64,000 nt of DNA, taken from the NCBI RefSeq assembly GCF_002159175.1, contig NZ_NFGZ01000002.1, positions 1 through 64,000 on the forward strand. Direction: 5' to 3'. Positions 42,085 to 51,801 of the stretch are shown here, one piece after another (position 1 is the first letter of the stretch; the number at the start of each line of letters is the position of its first letter). The translations under genes were made by a program, and so were the position numbers. Source of the DNA: Flavonifractor sp. An92. Its GTDB lineage: Bacteria > Bacillota > Clostridia > Oscillospirales > Oscillospiraceae. The notes beneath the pieces were generated by a model that did no database searches, had not been told where the DNA came from, and was given only the letters and a program-made list of their open reading frames with translations.

Positions 42085-44240
42085 CACTTGACCTCCTGAC
42101 ATTTGCGGATCTGGCAGCGCATCCCCTTGAAGCCGGGATAGCCCGAATAGGGGTCCAGATGGTTCCGGCCGATGAGCTCGTTGACGTTGGCCTCGGTGTA
42201 GCCGTGGAGCATCAGGATCACGCCGGGCTTGGTCTTATGGGTGGTCTTGACGGTGGCCTGGATGGCGCCGTAGGGGCTGGACAGCTCCACCACGTCTCCG
42301 GCGGACAGACCCAGGCGGCGGGCGTCGTCGGTGTTGACCTCACAGGTGGGCTTGGGGCACAGGCTGCGCAGCCACGGCGTCTCGTGGGTGCGGGAGTGGA
42401 TAGCGTGGGGGAGCCGCGCGCCGGTGCAGAGGTAGAAGGGGTACTGCTCCGCCGTCTCCGGGTCGTTCTGGTCGGAGAGGGAGTCATAGTAGCTGGGCAG
42501 GGGGTCCAGGCCGTACATGGGGTCGATCTTGGCGATGGCGGTGGAGTAGAACTCGAACTTGCCCGTGGAGGTTTTGAAGCCATTTTTCAGGCAGTTGCCG
42601 GGCTGGGCGGGCCACTTGGCCACCGGCACCTTGACGGGCAGCTCGCTCTTCTTCAGCTCGTCCAGGGTGACGCCGCAGCCGTCGAAGATCCACTCCATGC
42701 AGGCGTCGTAGCCGCCCTTCAGGTACTCGTCGTCCAGGTCCATCACCCGGGCCAGCTCACAGAGGATGTCCACATCGGACTTGGACTGGTAGAGGGGCGG
42801 GATGACCGGCTGGGTGTAGGTGAGGTAGCCGCCCTGGTAGGCCTTCACCTCGCCGCGCTCCACGGAGGAGCAGGCGGGGAGCACGATGTCGGCGTACTTG
42901 GCGGTCATGGTCATGAAGAGGTCGGTGTCCACGAAGAAGTCCAGCTTCTCCTTCATCACGTCCAGCAGGCGCTGGGTCTGGGGGAACATCTTGGCGTTCA
43001 TGCCCAGAGCAAAGATGGCCTTGATGGGGTAGGGGTCCTCCTCCTCCATCTGGCGCAGCAGGTCCATGGCCTGGAACTCGTCGAACTGCGCGTCCCACAG
43101 GGGGAAGCGGTCGGCGCCGATGCGCTTCTGGCCGCCGGGATAGCGGTCGGAGCGGAACTCGTTTTCCCGGGACTTGAAGCCGGCGGGTTTGTGGAGGTAG
43201 GTGGGGGGATTGGGGACGTTGCCGCCGGCCCGGTCAAAGTTGCCGGTAAGGGCGGACAGGCACACGATGGCCCGGTGGGCGTTGAAGCCGTTGATGTGGT
43301 GGACCAGGGCGGAGGCGGAGTAGTTGGTGCAGGCCGGGCCGTTGGTGGCGTAGAGCTTGGCGGCCTCGTAGATCTCCTCGGGAGTCAGGCCGGTGATGGC
43401 GCTGACCTTGTCCAGGGGATACTGGTCCACCAGGGCCTTGTATTCCTCGAAGCCGTAGGTGTACTGATTGACATAATCCATGTCGGCCCAGCCGTTGTCA
43501 ATGATGACCTTGGCCATGCCCAGGGCCAGAGCGCCGTCGGTGCCGGGGTTGATCTGGAGGAAGAGGTCGGCCAGATTCTTGGCCGCGGGGGTCTGGCGGA
43601 TGTCGATGATGATGACCTTGCCGCCACGCTCCTTCAGCTTGCGCACGCCCTCCACCGAGAGGTGGGCGGAGTAGTAGCCCTCGTAGTTCCAGCCCAGGAA
43701 GGTGTTGGCGTGGCCCATGTCGGGGCCCGCGCCGCAGCCGGCGGTGACCTTGTCGGCGATGACCTTGGAGGCGCTGCAGGTGCTGTCGTCGGTGCCAAAG
43801 TTCACGCTGCCGAACACATGGGCGAAGCGGTGGAACACCGGGCGGTACCACTTGCAGTAGCCGCTGAAGAAGGCCACCGAGTGGGGGGAGTACTGCTCCT
43901 TGACGGCGTTGAGCTTTTCCGCGATGATGGCATAGGCCTCGTCCCAGGTGATGGGCTCGAACTTGCCCTCGCCCCGCTCGCCCACCCGGCGCAGGGGGGT
44001 CTGGATGCGGTCCTTGCGGTAGACGTAGTTGCGCAGGCTGGAGCCCTTGGTGCAGAGCTTGCCGCGGTTATAGGGGTGCTCCCGGGTGCCCTCCACCCGG
44101 ATGATCTCCCCGTCCTTCACATAGCAGTCCACGCCGCAGTGGTGGCCGGGGCTGCAGATGGCGCACAGAGACCGGCGCACCTCGATCCCGGTGTCCGGGC
44201 CGGGGATCTTGGCCTTGATTTTCTTTTCCAGTTCAGTCAA
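42084..44240 (-). CDS. Molybdopterin-dependent oxidoreductase, catalytic subunit
   Basis: The 718-residue DMSO-reductase-family protein begins with a 4Fe-4S motif (CAICSPGHHCGVDCYV, then GKLCTKG). Pterin-binding regions follow (FLGWNYEGYYSAH; a late HAIHSRTHETPWLRS) and a candidate Mo-ligand region TDDSTCSASK near residue 150. No Tat signal is present, so it is cytoplasmic, like acetylene hydratase or some gut dehydroxylases; length (about 720) also fits that group. The start is TTG with GGGAGGG upstream and it overlaps the flavoprotein stop. Reaction unknown. The three-gene set implies an NAD(P)H-linked reduction or hydroxylation of an organic substrate. Confidence 0.88.
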   Translation of the reverse strand: MTELEKKIKAKIPGPDTGIEVRRSLCAICSPGHHCGVDCYVKDGEIIRVEGTREHPYNRGKLCTKGSSLRNYVYRKDRIQTPLRRVGERGEGKFEPITWDEAYAIIAEKLNAVKEQYSPHSVAFFSGYCKWYRPVFHRFAHVFGSVNFGTDDSTCSASKVIADKVTAGCGAGPDMGHANTFLGWNYEGYYSAHLSVEGVRKLKERGGKVIIIDIRQTPAAKNLADLFLQINPGTDGALALGMAKVIIDNGWADMDYVNQYTYGFEEYKALVDQYPLDKVSAITGLTPEEIYEAAKLYATNGPACTNYSASALVHHINGFNAHRAIVCLSALTGNFDRAGGNVPNPPTYLHKPAGFKSRENEFRSDRYPGGQKRIGADRFPLWDAQFDEFQAMDLLRQMEEEDPYPIKAIFALGMNAKMFPQTQRLLDVMKEKLDFFVDTDLFMTMTAKYADIVLPACSSVERGEVKAYQGGYLTYTQPVIPPLYQSKSDVDILCELARVMDLDDEYLKGGYDACMEWIFDGCGVTLDELKKSELPVKVPVAKWPAQPGNCLKNGFKTSTGKFEFYSTAIAKIDPMYGLDPLPSYYDSLSDQNDPETAEQYPFYLCTGARLPHAIHSRTHETPWLRSLCPKPTCEVNTDDARRLGLSAGDVVELSSPYGAIQATVKTTHKTKPGVILMLHGYTEANVNELIGRNHLDPYSGYPGFKGMRCQIRKCQEVK

Positions 44241-45510
44241 TGGAAATCCCTCCCAAAAAGTGGATGAAGCTGTCGGGGAAGCCGTTCTTCTGCAGCTGGC
44301 AGACGGCGGACAGGTCCGGCTTGGCGTGCGGATTCTCGATGGACTTGATGAAGAGGTTGCGCACCAGGCCGTTGCTGCCGGCGGAGCCGATCATGTTGAT
44401 GCACACGATGGCGTCTCCCCGCCGGACCGCCCGGATGTAGTAGCGTTCGTCCTCGTACTCGTAGACCTGGTCGCTGTCGGTGCAGGCCGACACATCGCCC
44501 AGGCAGATGAAGTCATAGTCCAGATAGTGGGCCAGGTTGCACAGGATGTTGGCGTCGAACTCCGCCGCGCCGCCGGCCATGTTGGTGCCGGCCACGGCGC
44601 CCTGCTTGCAGGCGTTGTACCAGATGCCGATGTTGCGGTGCTGGCCGCTCTGGATGTCCACCGCCTCGCAGCAGTCACCGGCGGCGTAGATGTGGGGGCA
44701 GTTGGTGGCCATGCGGCGGTCCACCGTGATCCCCCGGCCCTGGGCCAGGCCGCTGTCCTTCAAAAAGCCGGTGTTGGTGCGCACACCGATGCACACCGCC
44801 ACCAGGTCAGCGGAGAAGCGGCTGCCGCTCTGCATGATGGCGGTGAGACGGCCGTTCTCGTCGGCCTCAATGTGGTCCAGCATCTGATTGCAGGACACCG
44901 TGACGCCCCGCGCCTCCAGATCCTTCTGGGCCCGCTGGGCGGTGGAGGGGAAGGCGGCCACATAGAATATCCAGGGTGCGCCGTCCACCAGGGTGCAGGG
45001 GATGTTCCGCTCCACCACGTCCTCCACCACCTTGATGCCCACCCAGGAGGCGCCGATGACCAGGGCGTCCTTCACCTTGCCGCTGTCCAGTAGGTTCTTG
45101 AGGCCCACGGCGTCGTCCACGGTGCGCATCTTGATGACCCCGGGCAGGTCCAGCCCGGGGATGGGGGGCATGACCGCCGAGGCGCCGGTGCTGATGAGGA
45201 CTTCGTCAAACGGCACCTCGCTGCCGTCGGAGAGCCGCAGGGTGCGGGAGTCGCCTGCCAGACCGGTGACGGGGCAGTTGGGGTGGAGCTCCAGGCGCAG
45301 GTCGGCGGCGATGTGCTCCAGATCTCCGAAGGGGAAGAGGGCCTCGTAGGGCAGGGAGCCCTTGACGTAATAAGTAGTGAGCATGGGGTTGTAGGGGGCG
45401 AATCCGGTGTCGGAGTACACGTGGATCTCCCCCGCCGGGTCCCGCTCCCGGATGGCCTTGGCCGCGTGGTAGCCCGCGCCGCCGAAGCCCACGATGGCAT
45501 ATTTTTTCAT
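44233..45510 (-). CDS. FAD-dependent pyridine nucleotide-disulfide oxidoreductase
   Basis: The 425-residue protein has an N-terminal FAD Rossmann motif (AIVGFGGAGYHAAKAI), a mid NAD(P)-binding region (LVIGASWVGIKVVEDVVERN) and the C-terminal FAD motif (IYAAGDCCEAVD). No redox disulfide pair like that of classic disulfide reductases is obvious, so it probably acts as an NAD(P)H:ferredoxin-type electron entry for the Mo enzyme. It overlaps the Mo gene by 8 bp. Confidence 0.87.
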   Translation of the reverse strand: MKKYAIVGFGGAGYHAAKAIRERDPAGEIHVYSDTGFAPYNPMLTTYYVKGSLPYEALFPFGDLEHIAADLRLELHPNCPVTGLAGDSRTLRLSDGSEVPFDEVLISTGASAVMPPIPGLDLPGVIKMRTVDDAVGLKNLLDSGKVKDALVIGASWVGIKVVEDVVERNIPCTLVDGAPWIFYVAAFPSTAQRAQKDLEARGVTVSCNQMLDHIEADENGRLTAIMQSGSRFSADLVAVCIGVRTNTGFLKDSGLAQGRGITVDRRMATNCPHIYAAGDCCEAVDIQSGQHRNIGIWYNACKQGAVAGTNMAGGAAEFDANILCNLAHYLDYDFICLGDVSACTDSDQVYEYEDERYYIRAVRRGDAIVCINMIGSAGSNGLVRNLFIKSIENPHAKPDLSAVCQLQKNGFPDSFIHFLGGISID

Positions 45511-45561
45511 AGGTTCCTCCCAGAAATACAGGTTTCCCCGTGCCGCAGCACAGGAGAAGCC

Positions 45562-45592
45562 CAGCGACCGGCCCGGGGGCCGGCCGCTGGGG
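45562..45592. other. GC-rich hairpin between flavoprotein and PrpD genes
   Basis: CAGCGaCCGGCCC pairs with GGCCGGcCGCTG, and a weaker outer pair GTTTCCC/GGGAAAC surrounds it. There is no T tract, so this may be an mRNA-processing or stability element between two operon parts. Confidence 0.35.
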
Positions 45593-45606
45593 ACAGACCG
45601 GGAAAC

Positions 45607-47082
45607 TCAGCCCAGCAGGCCGGACAGGGAGGCGATATCCTCCACCGTCTCGATGCTGCACAGCACCTCCAGGGCCTTCTCAATCTCCTCGGCGGAGAGG
45701 GCGGGGGCGGCCTGGATGCGGAAGCGGTCGGCGAACTGCTCCCGGGTCATCATGTTGTCGGGGTGGCCGGGGTGGCAGTCCATGCTCTTCTCCAGGACGC
45801 GGCCGTCCTTCAGGCGGACGGTGACGTGCTTCATGGGGAAGCCGGTCTCCTCCCGGAACATCTTGAAGCAGGACATGGGGGACTCCTCCGGGGAGGGGCC
45901 GGGCTTGACCCGCTTGGCCAGGGCGATGGTCTTGGGGTTCTTCATCTTCTCCGGGGTGTACCAGTGGGCGCCGGGGTGGGGATCGTAGAGGTAGGAGGCC
46001 ACCACGAAGGGGATGGAGAACTGGGCGTGGGTCACCGAGGTGAAGCCCTCGTCGGGGGCCCACATGCGGGCCTTCACCGGGGGATCGACGATGATCTCCT
46101 CCACGTCGTCGGGGCCGAAGCCGTGCTCCTGCACCAGGTCGTGGATGATCTCCAGGGGGGTCTGCACCCACATGTTGGCGGGCCAGTGCTTCATCAGGGT
46201 GCGCATGATGAGGTAGCGCTCCCCCAGGTCCTTGGTCAGCCAGGAGAGGTCGGCCTCGCCGGAGCGGATGGTGGTCTCGCCGGAGCCGTTGCTGCCGTCG
46301 TCGCCGCAGATGACGCCGGTGTAGCACCGGGGCTCATCCAGGGCGTCCCGGTTGTTGCGGATGCCCTTCTCCACCGCCTTGGCGATGCAGAAGCCGTCCC
46401 GGGCCCGGTAGCCGTGCTCGTAGTGGTAGAAGTCGGACATGGTGGTGGCGTGGTAGGCCACGGGGAGGGTGGAGCACTCACAGCCCATGCCGATGGCCTG
46501 GTTGATCTTGCGGGCGTCAAAGCCGTAGAGCTTGGCGATGGGGAGGATGCAGCCGAAAATCTGCCAGCTGGTCAGGCCCCAGCCCTTCTTCTTCCAGCGC
46601 TCGTCGGAGGGCTGCACCGCCATGGCGATGCGCTGGTAGACCTCGTAGCCCGCCACGATGGCGGTGATGAGGTCCTTGCCGCTCTTGTGGCGCTCCTCGG
46701 CGGCCAGCCAGGCGCAGGGAATGACGCCGGCGGCGGGGTGGCCGGTCCAGGAGCAGTCCTCCCAGTCCAGGGCGTCGGTGGTGGTGCCCAGGGCCAGCGC
46801 GGCGTTGATGGCGGCCATTTTGCCGCCGCCGCCCCAGACGGTGGTGGTACCGCCCTCGCCGCCGTTGGCCTCCCGGGCCATTTTAATCACTTTGTTGTAA
46901 ATAGGGGTGCCCTTGGACGCCAGCGCCACGCCCACGGTCTGGAGAAGGATCATCTTGGCACGCTCCACCACCTCGGCGGGGATGTCCTCATACTTGAGGT
47001 TCTCCGCGTACTCACTCAGCTGCTGGGTGTAGGTGGTGGGGGTGAGGAAATGGTTGTCTTTATACAAGCGATTGTACCGCAT
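45607..47082 (-). CDS. MmgE/PrpD family protein (copy 1)
   Basis: The 491-residue protein has the family's helical N-terminal domain with DALDWEDCSWTGHPAAGVIP (about 100-125), which holds acidic active-site residues and a His, and the small C-terminal lid domain. MmgE/PrpD enzymes include 2-methylcitrate dehydratase, aconitate decarboxylase and iminodisuccinate epimerase. Copy 2 lies directly upstream at 47120 and differs throughout, so the two probably act on different compounds or as a heteromer. Its neighbours (maleate-isomerase-type proteins, dicarboxylate carrier) point to an organic di- or tricarboxylic acid. Confidence 0.87.
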   Translation of the reverse strand: MRYNRLYKDNHFLTPTTYTQQLSEYAENLKYEDIPAEVVERAKMILLQTVGVALASKGTPIYNKVIKMAREANGGEGGTTTVWGGGGKMAAINAALALGTTTDALDWEDCSWTGHPAAGVIPCAWLAAEERHKSGKDLITAIVAGYEVYQRIAMAVQPSDERWKKKGWGLTSWQIFGCILPIAKLYGFDARKINQAIGMGCECSTLPVAYHATTMSDFYHYEHGYRARDGFCIAKAVEKGIRNNRDALDEPRCYTGVICGDDGSNGSGETTIRSGEADLSWLTKDLGERYLIMRTLMKHWPANMWVQTPLEIIHDLVQEHGFGPDDVEEIIVDPPVKARMWAPDEGFTSVTHAQFSIPFVVASYLYDPHPGAHWYTPEKMKNPKTIALAKRVKPGPSPEESPMSCFKMFREETGFPMKHVTVRLKDGRVLEKSMDCHPGHPDNMMTREQFADRFRIQAAPALSAEEIEKALEVLCSIETVEDIASLSGLLG

Positions 47083-47119
47083 ACGCTACCTCCTGCTTCG
47101 GCAATGTTGTAGACCGGGC

Positions 47120-48499
47120 TTAGTGGAAGAACGAGGGGAGCACCGAGGCGTCCTCATACTCGTCCAGATGGCAGATGCACTCCAGCGCGCCCTCGGTCTG
47201 CTCCGGCGAGAGCACATTCCGGGTCTCCAGACGGAAGCGGTCCTTGAACTCGTCCCGGGTGAGCATGTAGTGGGGGTGTCCGGGGTGGGTGAAGGCGCTC
47301 TCCACATACTCGGTGCCGTCCTTCATGCGGACGATCATGAACTTTTCGGGGTGCTTGCCGTCGATGAGGTCCTTGATGAACTTCATGCCGGTCATCTTCA
47401 CGAAGCCGTCGGCCTTGACCTTGTTCATCAGCGCCACAATCTTCGGGTCCTTCATGGTCTCGGGCTGATACCACACGGCGCCGGGCTCGGGGTGGTACAT
47501 GGCGCAGGCGGCGGCGTAGGGGATGGAGAACTGGGCCTGGGTGATGGACTCGTAGCCGGTGTCGGAGTACCAGTGGCGGAAGGCCACGGAGGGGCGGATG
47601 ATGATCTCTTCGATGTCGTCGGGGTTGAAGCGGTTCTTGGTGACCAGACGGGAGGCCAGCTCCGCGTAGGTCTGGACGAACACGTTGGCGGGCCAGTGCT
47701 TGACCAGCAGCATGTCCATCATCATCCAGTGCTCGCCCAGCTCCTTGGTGAGCCACTCGGGCTCCTGATAGCCGCAGTGGACCAGGTAGGCGGTGGGGTC
47801 GTCAAAGGCATCCTCCATGTTCTCGATGCCCTCGATGGCGGTCTTGACCATGGTGATGGTGCTCTCGGCCCGGAAGCCATAGAGGTAGTTGAGGGAGTCG
47901 GACATGGTGATCTCGTGGACGTTGGCGGGAATGATGGCGCAGGCGGTGCCGATGCCGAACACCTGATTCATCTTCTCCTCGCTCAGGTCCAGCAGCTTCA
48001 TGAGGACGGCCAGGTTGCCGAAGATGTTGTAGCTGACGATGTTGCTCCGGCCGGCCAGGGCCACCCGCTGGTAGACCTCATAGCCCGCCACGATGGCGGT
48101 GAGCATGTCCTTGCCGCTCTTGTGCAGGACCTCGGTGGCGATGACGGCGGTGGGGATGACACCGGCGGAGGGGTGGCCGGTGACCGAGCAGTCCTCCCAG
48201 TCCAGGGTGTCGCCCATGGTGCCGGCGGTGAAGGCGGCGGCCTCCCAGCTCACCTTGGCGCCGTCGGCCCACAGGGTGGCGGTGCCCTCGCTGCCGGGGG
48301 ACATCTCCTTGGAGATGGCGATGGCGTCCTTGACCTGCTGGAGCTGGGCGCTGCACAGGCTCACGCCCACGGTCTGCATGACCATCATCTTGGCCTGCTC
48401 GATGACCATGGGGGGGATGTCCTCATAGCGCAGGGTTTTGATGAAATGACACAGCTGCTTGGTGCGGTCGGTGGTGATCTCATGTACGTTGAAACCCAT
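47120..48499 (-). CDS. MmgE/PrpD family protein (copy 2)
   Basis: The 459-residue protein is homologous to copy 1 over its length, with TLDWEDCSVTGHPSAGVIP as the matching active-site region. It is about 30 residues shorter, mainly in the middle. A ribosome site (AGGAGG) precedes the ATG. It is co-transcribed with copy 1 and with the two maleate cis-trans isomerase-family genes upstream. Presence of two tandem PrpD-type enzymes is unusual and suggests successive dehydration or epimerisation steps. Confidence 0.87.
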   Translation of the reverse strand: MGFNVHEITTDRTKQLCHFIKTLRYEDIPPMVIEQAKMMVMQTVGVSLCSAQLQQVKDAIAISKEMSPGSEGTATLWADGAKVSWEAAAFTAGTMGDTLDWEDCSVTGHPSAGVIPTAVIATEVLHKSGKDMLTAIVAGYEVYQRVALAGRSNIVSYNIFGNLAVLMKLLDLSEEKMNQVFGIGTACAIIPANVHEITMSDSLNYLYGFRAESTITMVKTAIEGIENMEDAFDDPTAYLVHCGYQEPEWLTKELGEHWMMMDMLLVKHWPANVFVQTYAELASRLVTKNRFNPDDIEEIIIRPSVAFRHWYSDTGYESITQAQFSIPYAAACAMYHPEPGAVWYQPETMKDPKIVALMNKVKADGFVKMTGMKFIKDLIDGKHPEKFMIVRMKDGTEYVESAFTHPGHPHYMLTRDEFKDRFRLETRNVLSPEQTEGALECICHLDEYEDASVLPSFFH

Positions 48500-48533
48500 A
48501 TCGGATCCTCCTTTTGTCGCTTGGGGCGCTGGC

Positions 48534-49259
48534 TCAGATGGTGAAGAGCTTGCCCAGGCCGGGCAGCTTGTCGTTGACGCGGCTGTGCCGCAGGCAGGCC
48601 CAGAGGCTGGCCTGGTGGCTGGTGATGACCGGCATGCCCAGGTCCTCCTCCAGGATCTGCACCAGCTCCATGGTGGCCAGACCCATGCAGCTGAGGAAAA
48701 AGACCTCGGCGCCCTCGGTCTTGAGCTTCTTGGCCTGGCGGTAGAGGAAATACTTGCTGGGGTGGCTGAACTCGCCCACCTTGTTGAAGCCCACGCCGGT
48801 GATGGAGGTGACCTCCAGACCGTTGTCCTCCAAAAACTTCTTTTCCGCCTGGTTGGTGTCCTCCGGATAGGGGGTCATCACCACGGTTTTATTGAGGCCC
48901 AGGGCCCGGAAGGCCTCCAGCACGGCGGTGCTGGTGGTGAGGCCGGGGCAGCCGCTGGCCCGCTCGATGCGCTCAATGCACTCCTGGTCAAAGCCGTAGC
49001 CCTTGATGCAGCTGCCGGAGGTGCAGCCGAAGAGCACCACGTCGTGGGGCTTCTTGGCGTACATCTTGGCGGCCTCCTCCAGCTGGTCGGAGAGGTAGAT
49101 GAGCCCCTCCGGCGTGGGGCCGGGGAAGGAGAGGCGGGTGCTGTCGAAGGAGACGCCGTAGGGGGCGTATTTGTTGAAGGCGTATTCCACCTGGTCATCC
49201 AGGGGGGCGATGACGCCGATCCGGGCCCGCAGGCTGTACATGCCATCTCTGTAATACAT
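48534..49259 (-). CDS. Maleate cis-trans isomerase family protein (copy 1)
   Basis: The 241-residue protein belongs to the Asp/Glu racemase superfamily with the two catalytic cysteines visible: VVLFGCTSGSCIKG (about 75-90) and FFLSCMGLATME (about 190-200). In this family (maleate isomerase, arylmalonate decarboxylase) the cysteines isomerise or decarboxylate an unsaturated or malonate-type acid. AGGAAAGGG eight bases before the ATG at 49259 fixes the start; the longer frame to 49352 is spurious. It is about 50 percent similar by eye to copy 2. Confidence 0.87.
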   Translation of the reverse strand: MYYRDGMYSLRARIGVIAPLDDQVEYAFNKYAPYGVSFDSTRLSFPGPTPEGLIYLSDQLEEAAKMYAKKPHDVVLFGCTSGSCIKGYGFDQECIERIERASGCPGLTTSTAVLEAFRALGLNKTVVMTPYPEDTNQAEKKFLEDNGLEVTSITGVGFNKVGEFSHPSKYFLYRQAKKLKTEGAEVFFLSCMGLATMELVQILEEDLGMPVITSHQASLWACLRHSRVNDKLPGLGKLFTI

Positions 49260-49282
49260 CGAATCAACCCTTTCCTGTATGA

Positions 49283-50002
49283 TCAAAGCGTGAACAGCTT
49301 GCCCATCTTGGGCACCACCGCGCCCACGCGGCAGTGGCGCAGGGCGCTCCACAGGGTGGCCTGGTGGCTGGTGACCACCGGGACCCCCAGGGCGGTCTCC
49401 AGTTCGTCCACGATCTCCATGGTGCTCAGGCCCATGCAGCTCAGGAAGAAGGTGTCGGCCCCCTTCAGGTCCATCTTCATGGCGTTGCGGTAGAGGAAGT
49501 ACTCGTCACAGGCCTCCATCTTCCGCCCGTCGCAGCGGACATAGCTCACGTCCATGCCCACGATATTGGTGACGGCAAAGCCGTTATCTTCCAAAAATTT
49601 CTTCTCCGCGTCGTTGGTGGCCTGGGGGTAGGGGGTGAGGACCGCTACCTTTTTGCTTCCCAGAGCCCGCAGCGCCTCCAGCACGGCGGTGCTGGTGGTG
49701 AGACCGGGCTTGCCGCTGGCCCGTTCGATCTGGCGGATGCACTCCTGATCCCAGCCGAAACCCTTGATGCAGCTGCCGGAGGTACAGCCAAAGACCACTA
49801 GGTCGGCGTCGTAGTTCTTATAAACTGCGGCGGTGGCCTCCAGCTGGTCGGTCAGAATGGCCAGCCCTTCGGGGGTGGGGCCGGGGAACTGGATCTTCAT
49901 GGAGGAGAAGGAGACCCCCTCCGGCGCATAGATGTGGAATGCGTGCTCGGCATTTTCGCTGATGGGGGTAATGAGACCGATCTTCGCTCTCCAACCGTAC
50001 AT
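49283..50002 (-). CDS. Maleate cis-trans isomerase family protein (copy 2)
   Basis: The 239-residue protein has the same paired cysteine motifs as copy 1 (VVFGCTSGSCIKG and FFLSCMGLSTME). It is the first gene of the leftward operon that runs through both PrpD genes and the Mo enzyme. The ATG at 50002 follows AGAAAGGAAG; a GTG six bases earlier is possible. The longer frame to 50131 lacks a ribosome site and its extra residues look non-coding. Confidence 0.87.
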   Translation of the reverse strand: MYGWRAKIGLITPISENAEHAFHIYAPEGVSFSSMKIQFPGPTPEGLAILTDQLEATAAVYKNYDADLVVFGCTSGSCIKGFGWDQECIRQIERASGKPGLTTSTAVLEALRALGSKKVAVLTPYPQATNDAEKKFLEDNGFAVTNIVGMDVSYVRCDGRKMEACDEYFLYRNAMKMDLKGADTFFLSCMGLSTMEIVDELETALGVPVVTSHQATLWSALRHCRVGAVVPKMGKLFTL

Positions 50003-50298
50003 GTGCACATCTTCCTTTCTCTTAGGCGGTCGCGTACAGACAGCGGCACAGCAGCAGGACGTCGACCTCTCGTTGCATCTATTAAATACCAAGTGGGCCG
50101 GACCTGGCAATTTGGGTTTTTTGCTACCCAATACCCGGAATTCGAATGGCGGTTTCCAGTACTTCGGCTTGTCCCTGGCCGGAAAAACATGCTACCATAA
50201 ACCTGCACAGCAGACCGGGCTGCCTCCGAGGCAGCCCGGTGATTTCAGGACAAGATGATGGCCTCTCTGGATCAATGAGACGAGAAAGGAAGGATCCC
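50003..50298. promoter_or_regulatory. Divergent control region between isomerase and DASS operons
   Basis: This 296-bp stretch has no gene. A 12-bp perfect hairpin (ACCGGGCTGCCT with its complement, 50214-50240) lies in the leader of the rightward gene, without a T tract. Candidate promoters are weak: TTGTCC with TACCAT (50169-50198, 18-bp spacer) rightward, and TTGCCA with TATTTA leftward. ATTCGAAT near 50139 is a small palindrome. Confidence 0.45.
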
Positions 50299-51777
50299 AT
50301 GTCCCATCCAGTGACGACGGCCAAGAACGGCTATAAGCCCATCCAATATGTCCACATCGCCATTACCCTGCTTCTGATGTTCGGTTTTGGCTTTCTGCCC
50401 CCCTTTTCCACCCTGACCCCTGTGGGCATGAGGCTCCTGGGTGTATTTCTGGGCGTCATCTACGGCTACTCCACCTGTGAGGTGATCTGGCCGTCCCTGT
50501 TCGCCTTCATCGCCTTCGGCCTGAGCGGCTATGTGGATATGAACACCGGTATCGCCTCCATGCTGGGCGGCTCCACCGTGTTCCAGATCATCACCCAGTA
50601 CTTTACCGCCGGCGCCATCGTGATCTACGGCTTCGGCAAGTGGTTTGTCCGCTGGTCCCTGTCCCAGAAGGTGTTCAAGGGCAAGCCCCTCTTCTATACC
50701 TGGTGCTTTATGTTCATCTTCATGTGGACCGGCATCGTCATCAGCCAGATCCCCATGGCTCTGCTGCTCTACGCCGTGTGGGGCGACATCGCCGACTCCT
50801 GCGGCTATGAGAAGCACAGCACCTTCCGCTACTACGGCTTCGGCGGCATTCTCCTGTCTCTGATGATGGGCGGCGCCATGATCCCCTACAAGAGCTGGCA
50901 GCTGGGCCTGGCCAACACCTGGCTCCAGGTCACCGGCGGGGCCATCAACCTGGGCTTCATGTTCCTCATCACCGGCATCTGCGGTACCATCATCATCACC
51001 GCCTATGTGCTATTGGGCGCCAAGCTCTTCAAGGTGGACTTCAGCATCATGGAAGGCTTCAATGTGGAGAAGCTGGGGGAGGAGAGCAAGCACCTGCGCC
51101 CCCGCACCAAGCGCATTCTGGTGGTCTACCTCATCACCATGCTGCTGGCCATCTTCGCCGGTACCTTCCTCAATAACCCCCTGTCCGACTTCCTCAACAA
51201 CACCCTGACCACCGGCGGCCTCTACTGTGTCTGCTCCGCCATCCTGATGGTCCTGCCCAGCGGCGAGGGCGATGGCCAGGCCGCCATCCACTTCAACGAC
51301 ATCAAGCACTCCGACTCCGCCGTGAGCTGGCCCGTCATCCTCATGTGCGCCGTCACCATCCCCCTGGCCACTGCCCTCACCAACGAGGCCACCGGCGTGT
51401 TGCCCTGGCTCACCGGCATCTTCACCCCCATCTTTGAGGGCCGCGGTCCCGTCTTTATCCTGATCTTCACCATCGTCGTGATGCTGATCCTCACCAATGT
51501 GGGCTCCAATATCGCTTTCGGCGGTGCCATGATCCCGGTGGTCTCCCCCTTCGTCATCGCCTCCGGTATGAACCCGGTGGTGGCCGGAGCTGCCCTCATC
51601 TGGAGTGCCAACATGGGCCTCATCCTGCCCGGCGCCTCCGCCCCCGCCTCCATTTTCCACGGCCGCAGCGAGCTCCCCAGTGCCAAGCTCCGCACCCAGG
51701 TGGTGCTCTTCTCCGCCGCGCTGCTGCTGGTGGTGTCCATTGTGGTGTTTACGGTCTTTTATCTGCTGACCGCCTGA
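50299..51777 (+). CDS. DASS/SLC13-type organic acid transporter
   Basis: The 492-residue protein has about twelve hydrophobic segments and the two re-entrant motifs expected of the divalent anion:sodium symporter family, including a late GSNIAFGGAMIPVVSPF. The family imports di- and tricarboxylates with Na+. The ATG at 50299 with AAAGGAAGGA upstream is preferred over the longer frame from 50146. It is followed 24 bp later by an opine-dehydrogenase-like gene. As the only carrier in the cluster, it likely imports the acid processed by the divergent isomerase/PrpD/Mo operon. Confidence 0.82.
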   Translation: MSHPVTTAKNGYKPIQYVHIAITLLLMFGFGFLPPFSTLTPVGMRLLGVFLGVIYGYSTCEVIWPSLFAFIAFGLSGYVDMNTGIASMLGGSTVFQIITQYFTAGAIVIYGFGKWFVRWSLSQKVFKGKPLFYTWCFMFIFMWTGIVISQIPMALLLYAVWGDIADSCGYEKHSTFRYYGFGGILLSLMMGGAMIPYKSWQLGLANTWLQVTGGAINLGFMFLITGICGTIIITAYVLLGAKLFKVDFSIMEGFNVEKLGEESKHLRPRTKRILVVYLITMLLAIFAGTFLNNPLSDFLNNTLTTGGLYCVCSAILMVLPSGEGDGQAAIHFNDIKHSDSAVSWPVILMCAVTIPLATALTNEATGVLPWLTGIFTPIFEGRGPVFILIFTIVVMLILTNVGSNIAFGGAMIPVVSPFVIASGMNPVVAGAALIWSANMGLILPGASAPASIFHGRSELPSAKLRTQVVLFSAALLLVVSIVVFTVFYLLTA

Positions 51778-51801
51778 TTTTAAAAGGAGATGTTTCCAAC
51801 T

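Noticed and set aside
50146-50298. Extended N-terminus of the DASS transporter
   Set aside because: The added residues look non-coding, cover a hairpin, and lack a ribosome site; the ATG at 50299 has a good one.
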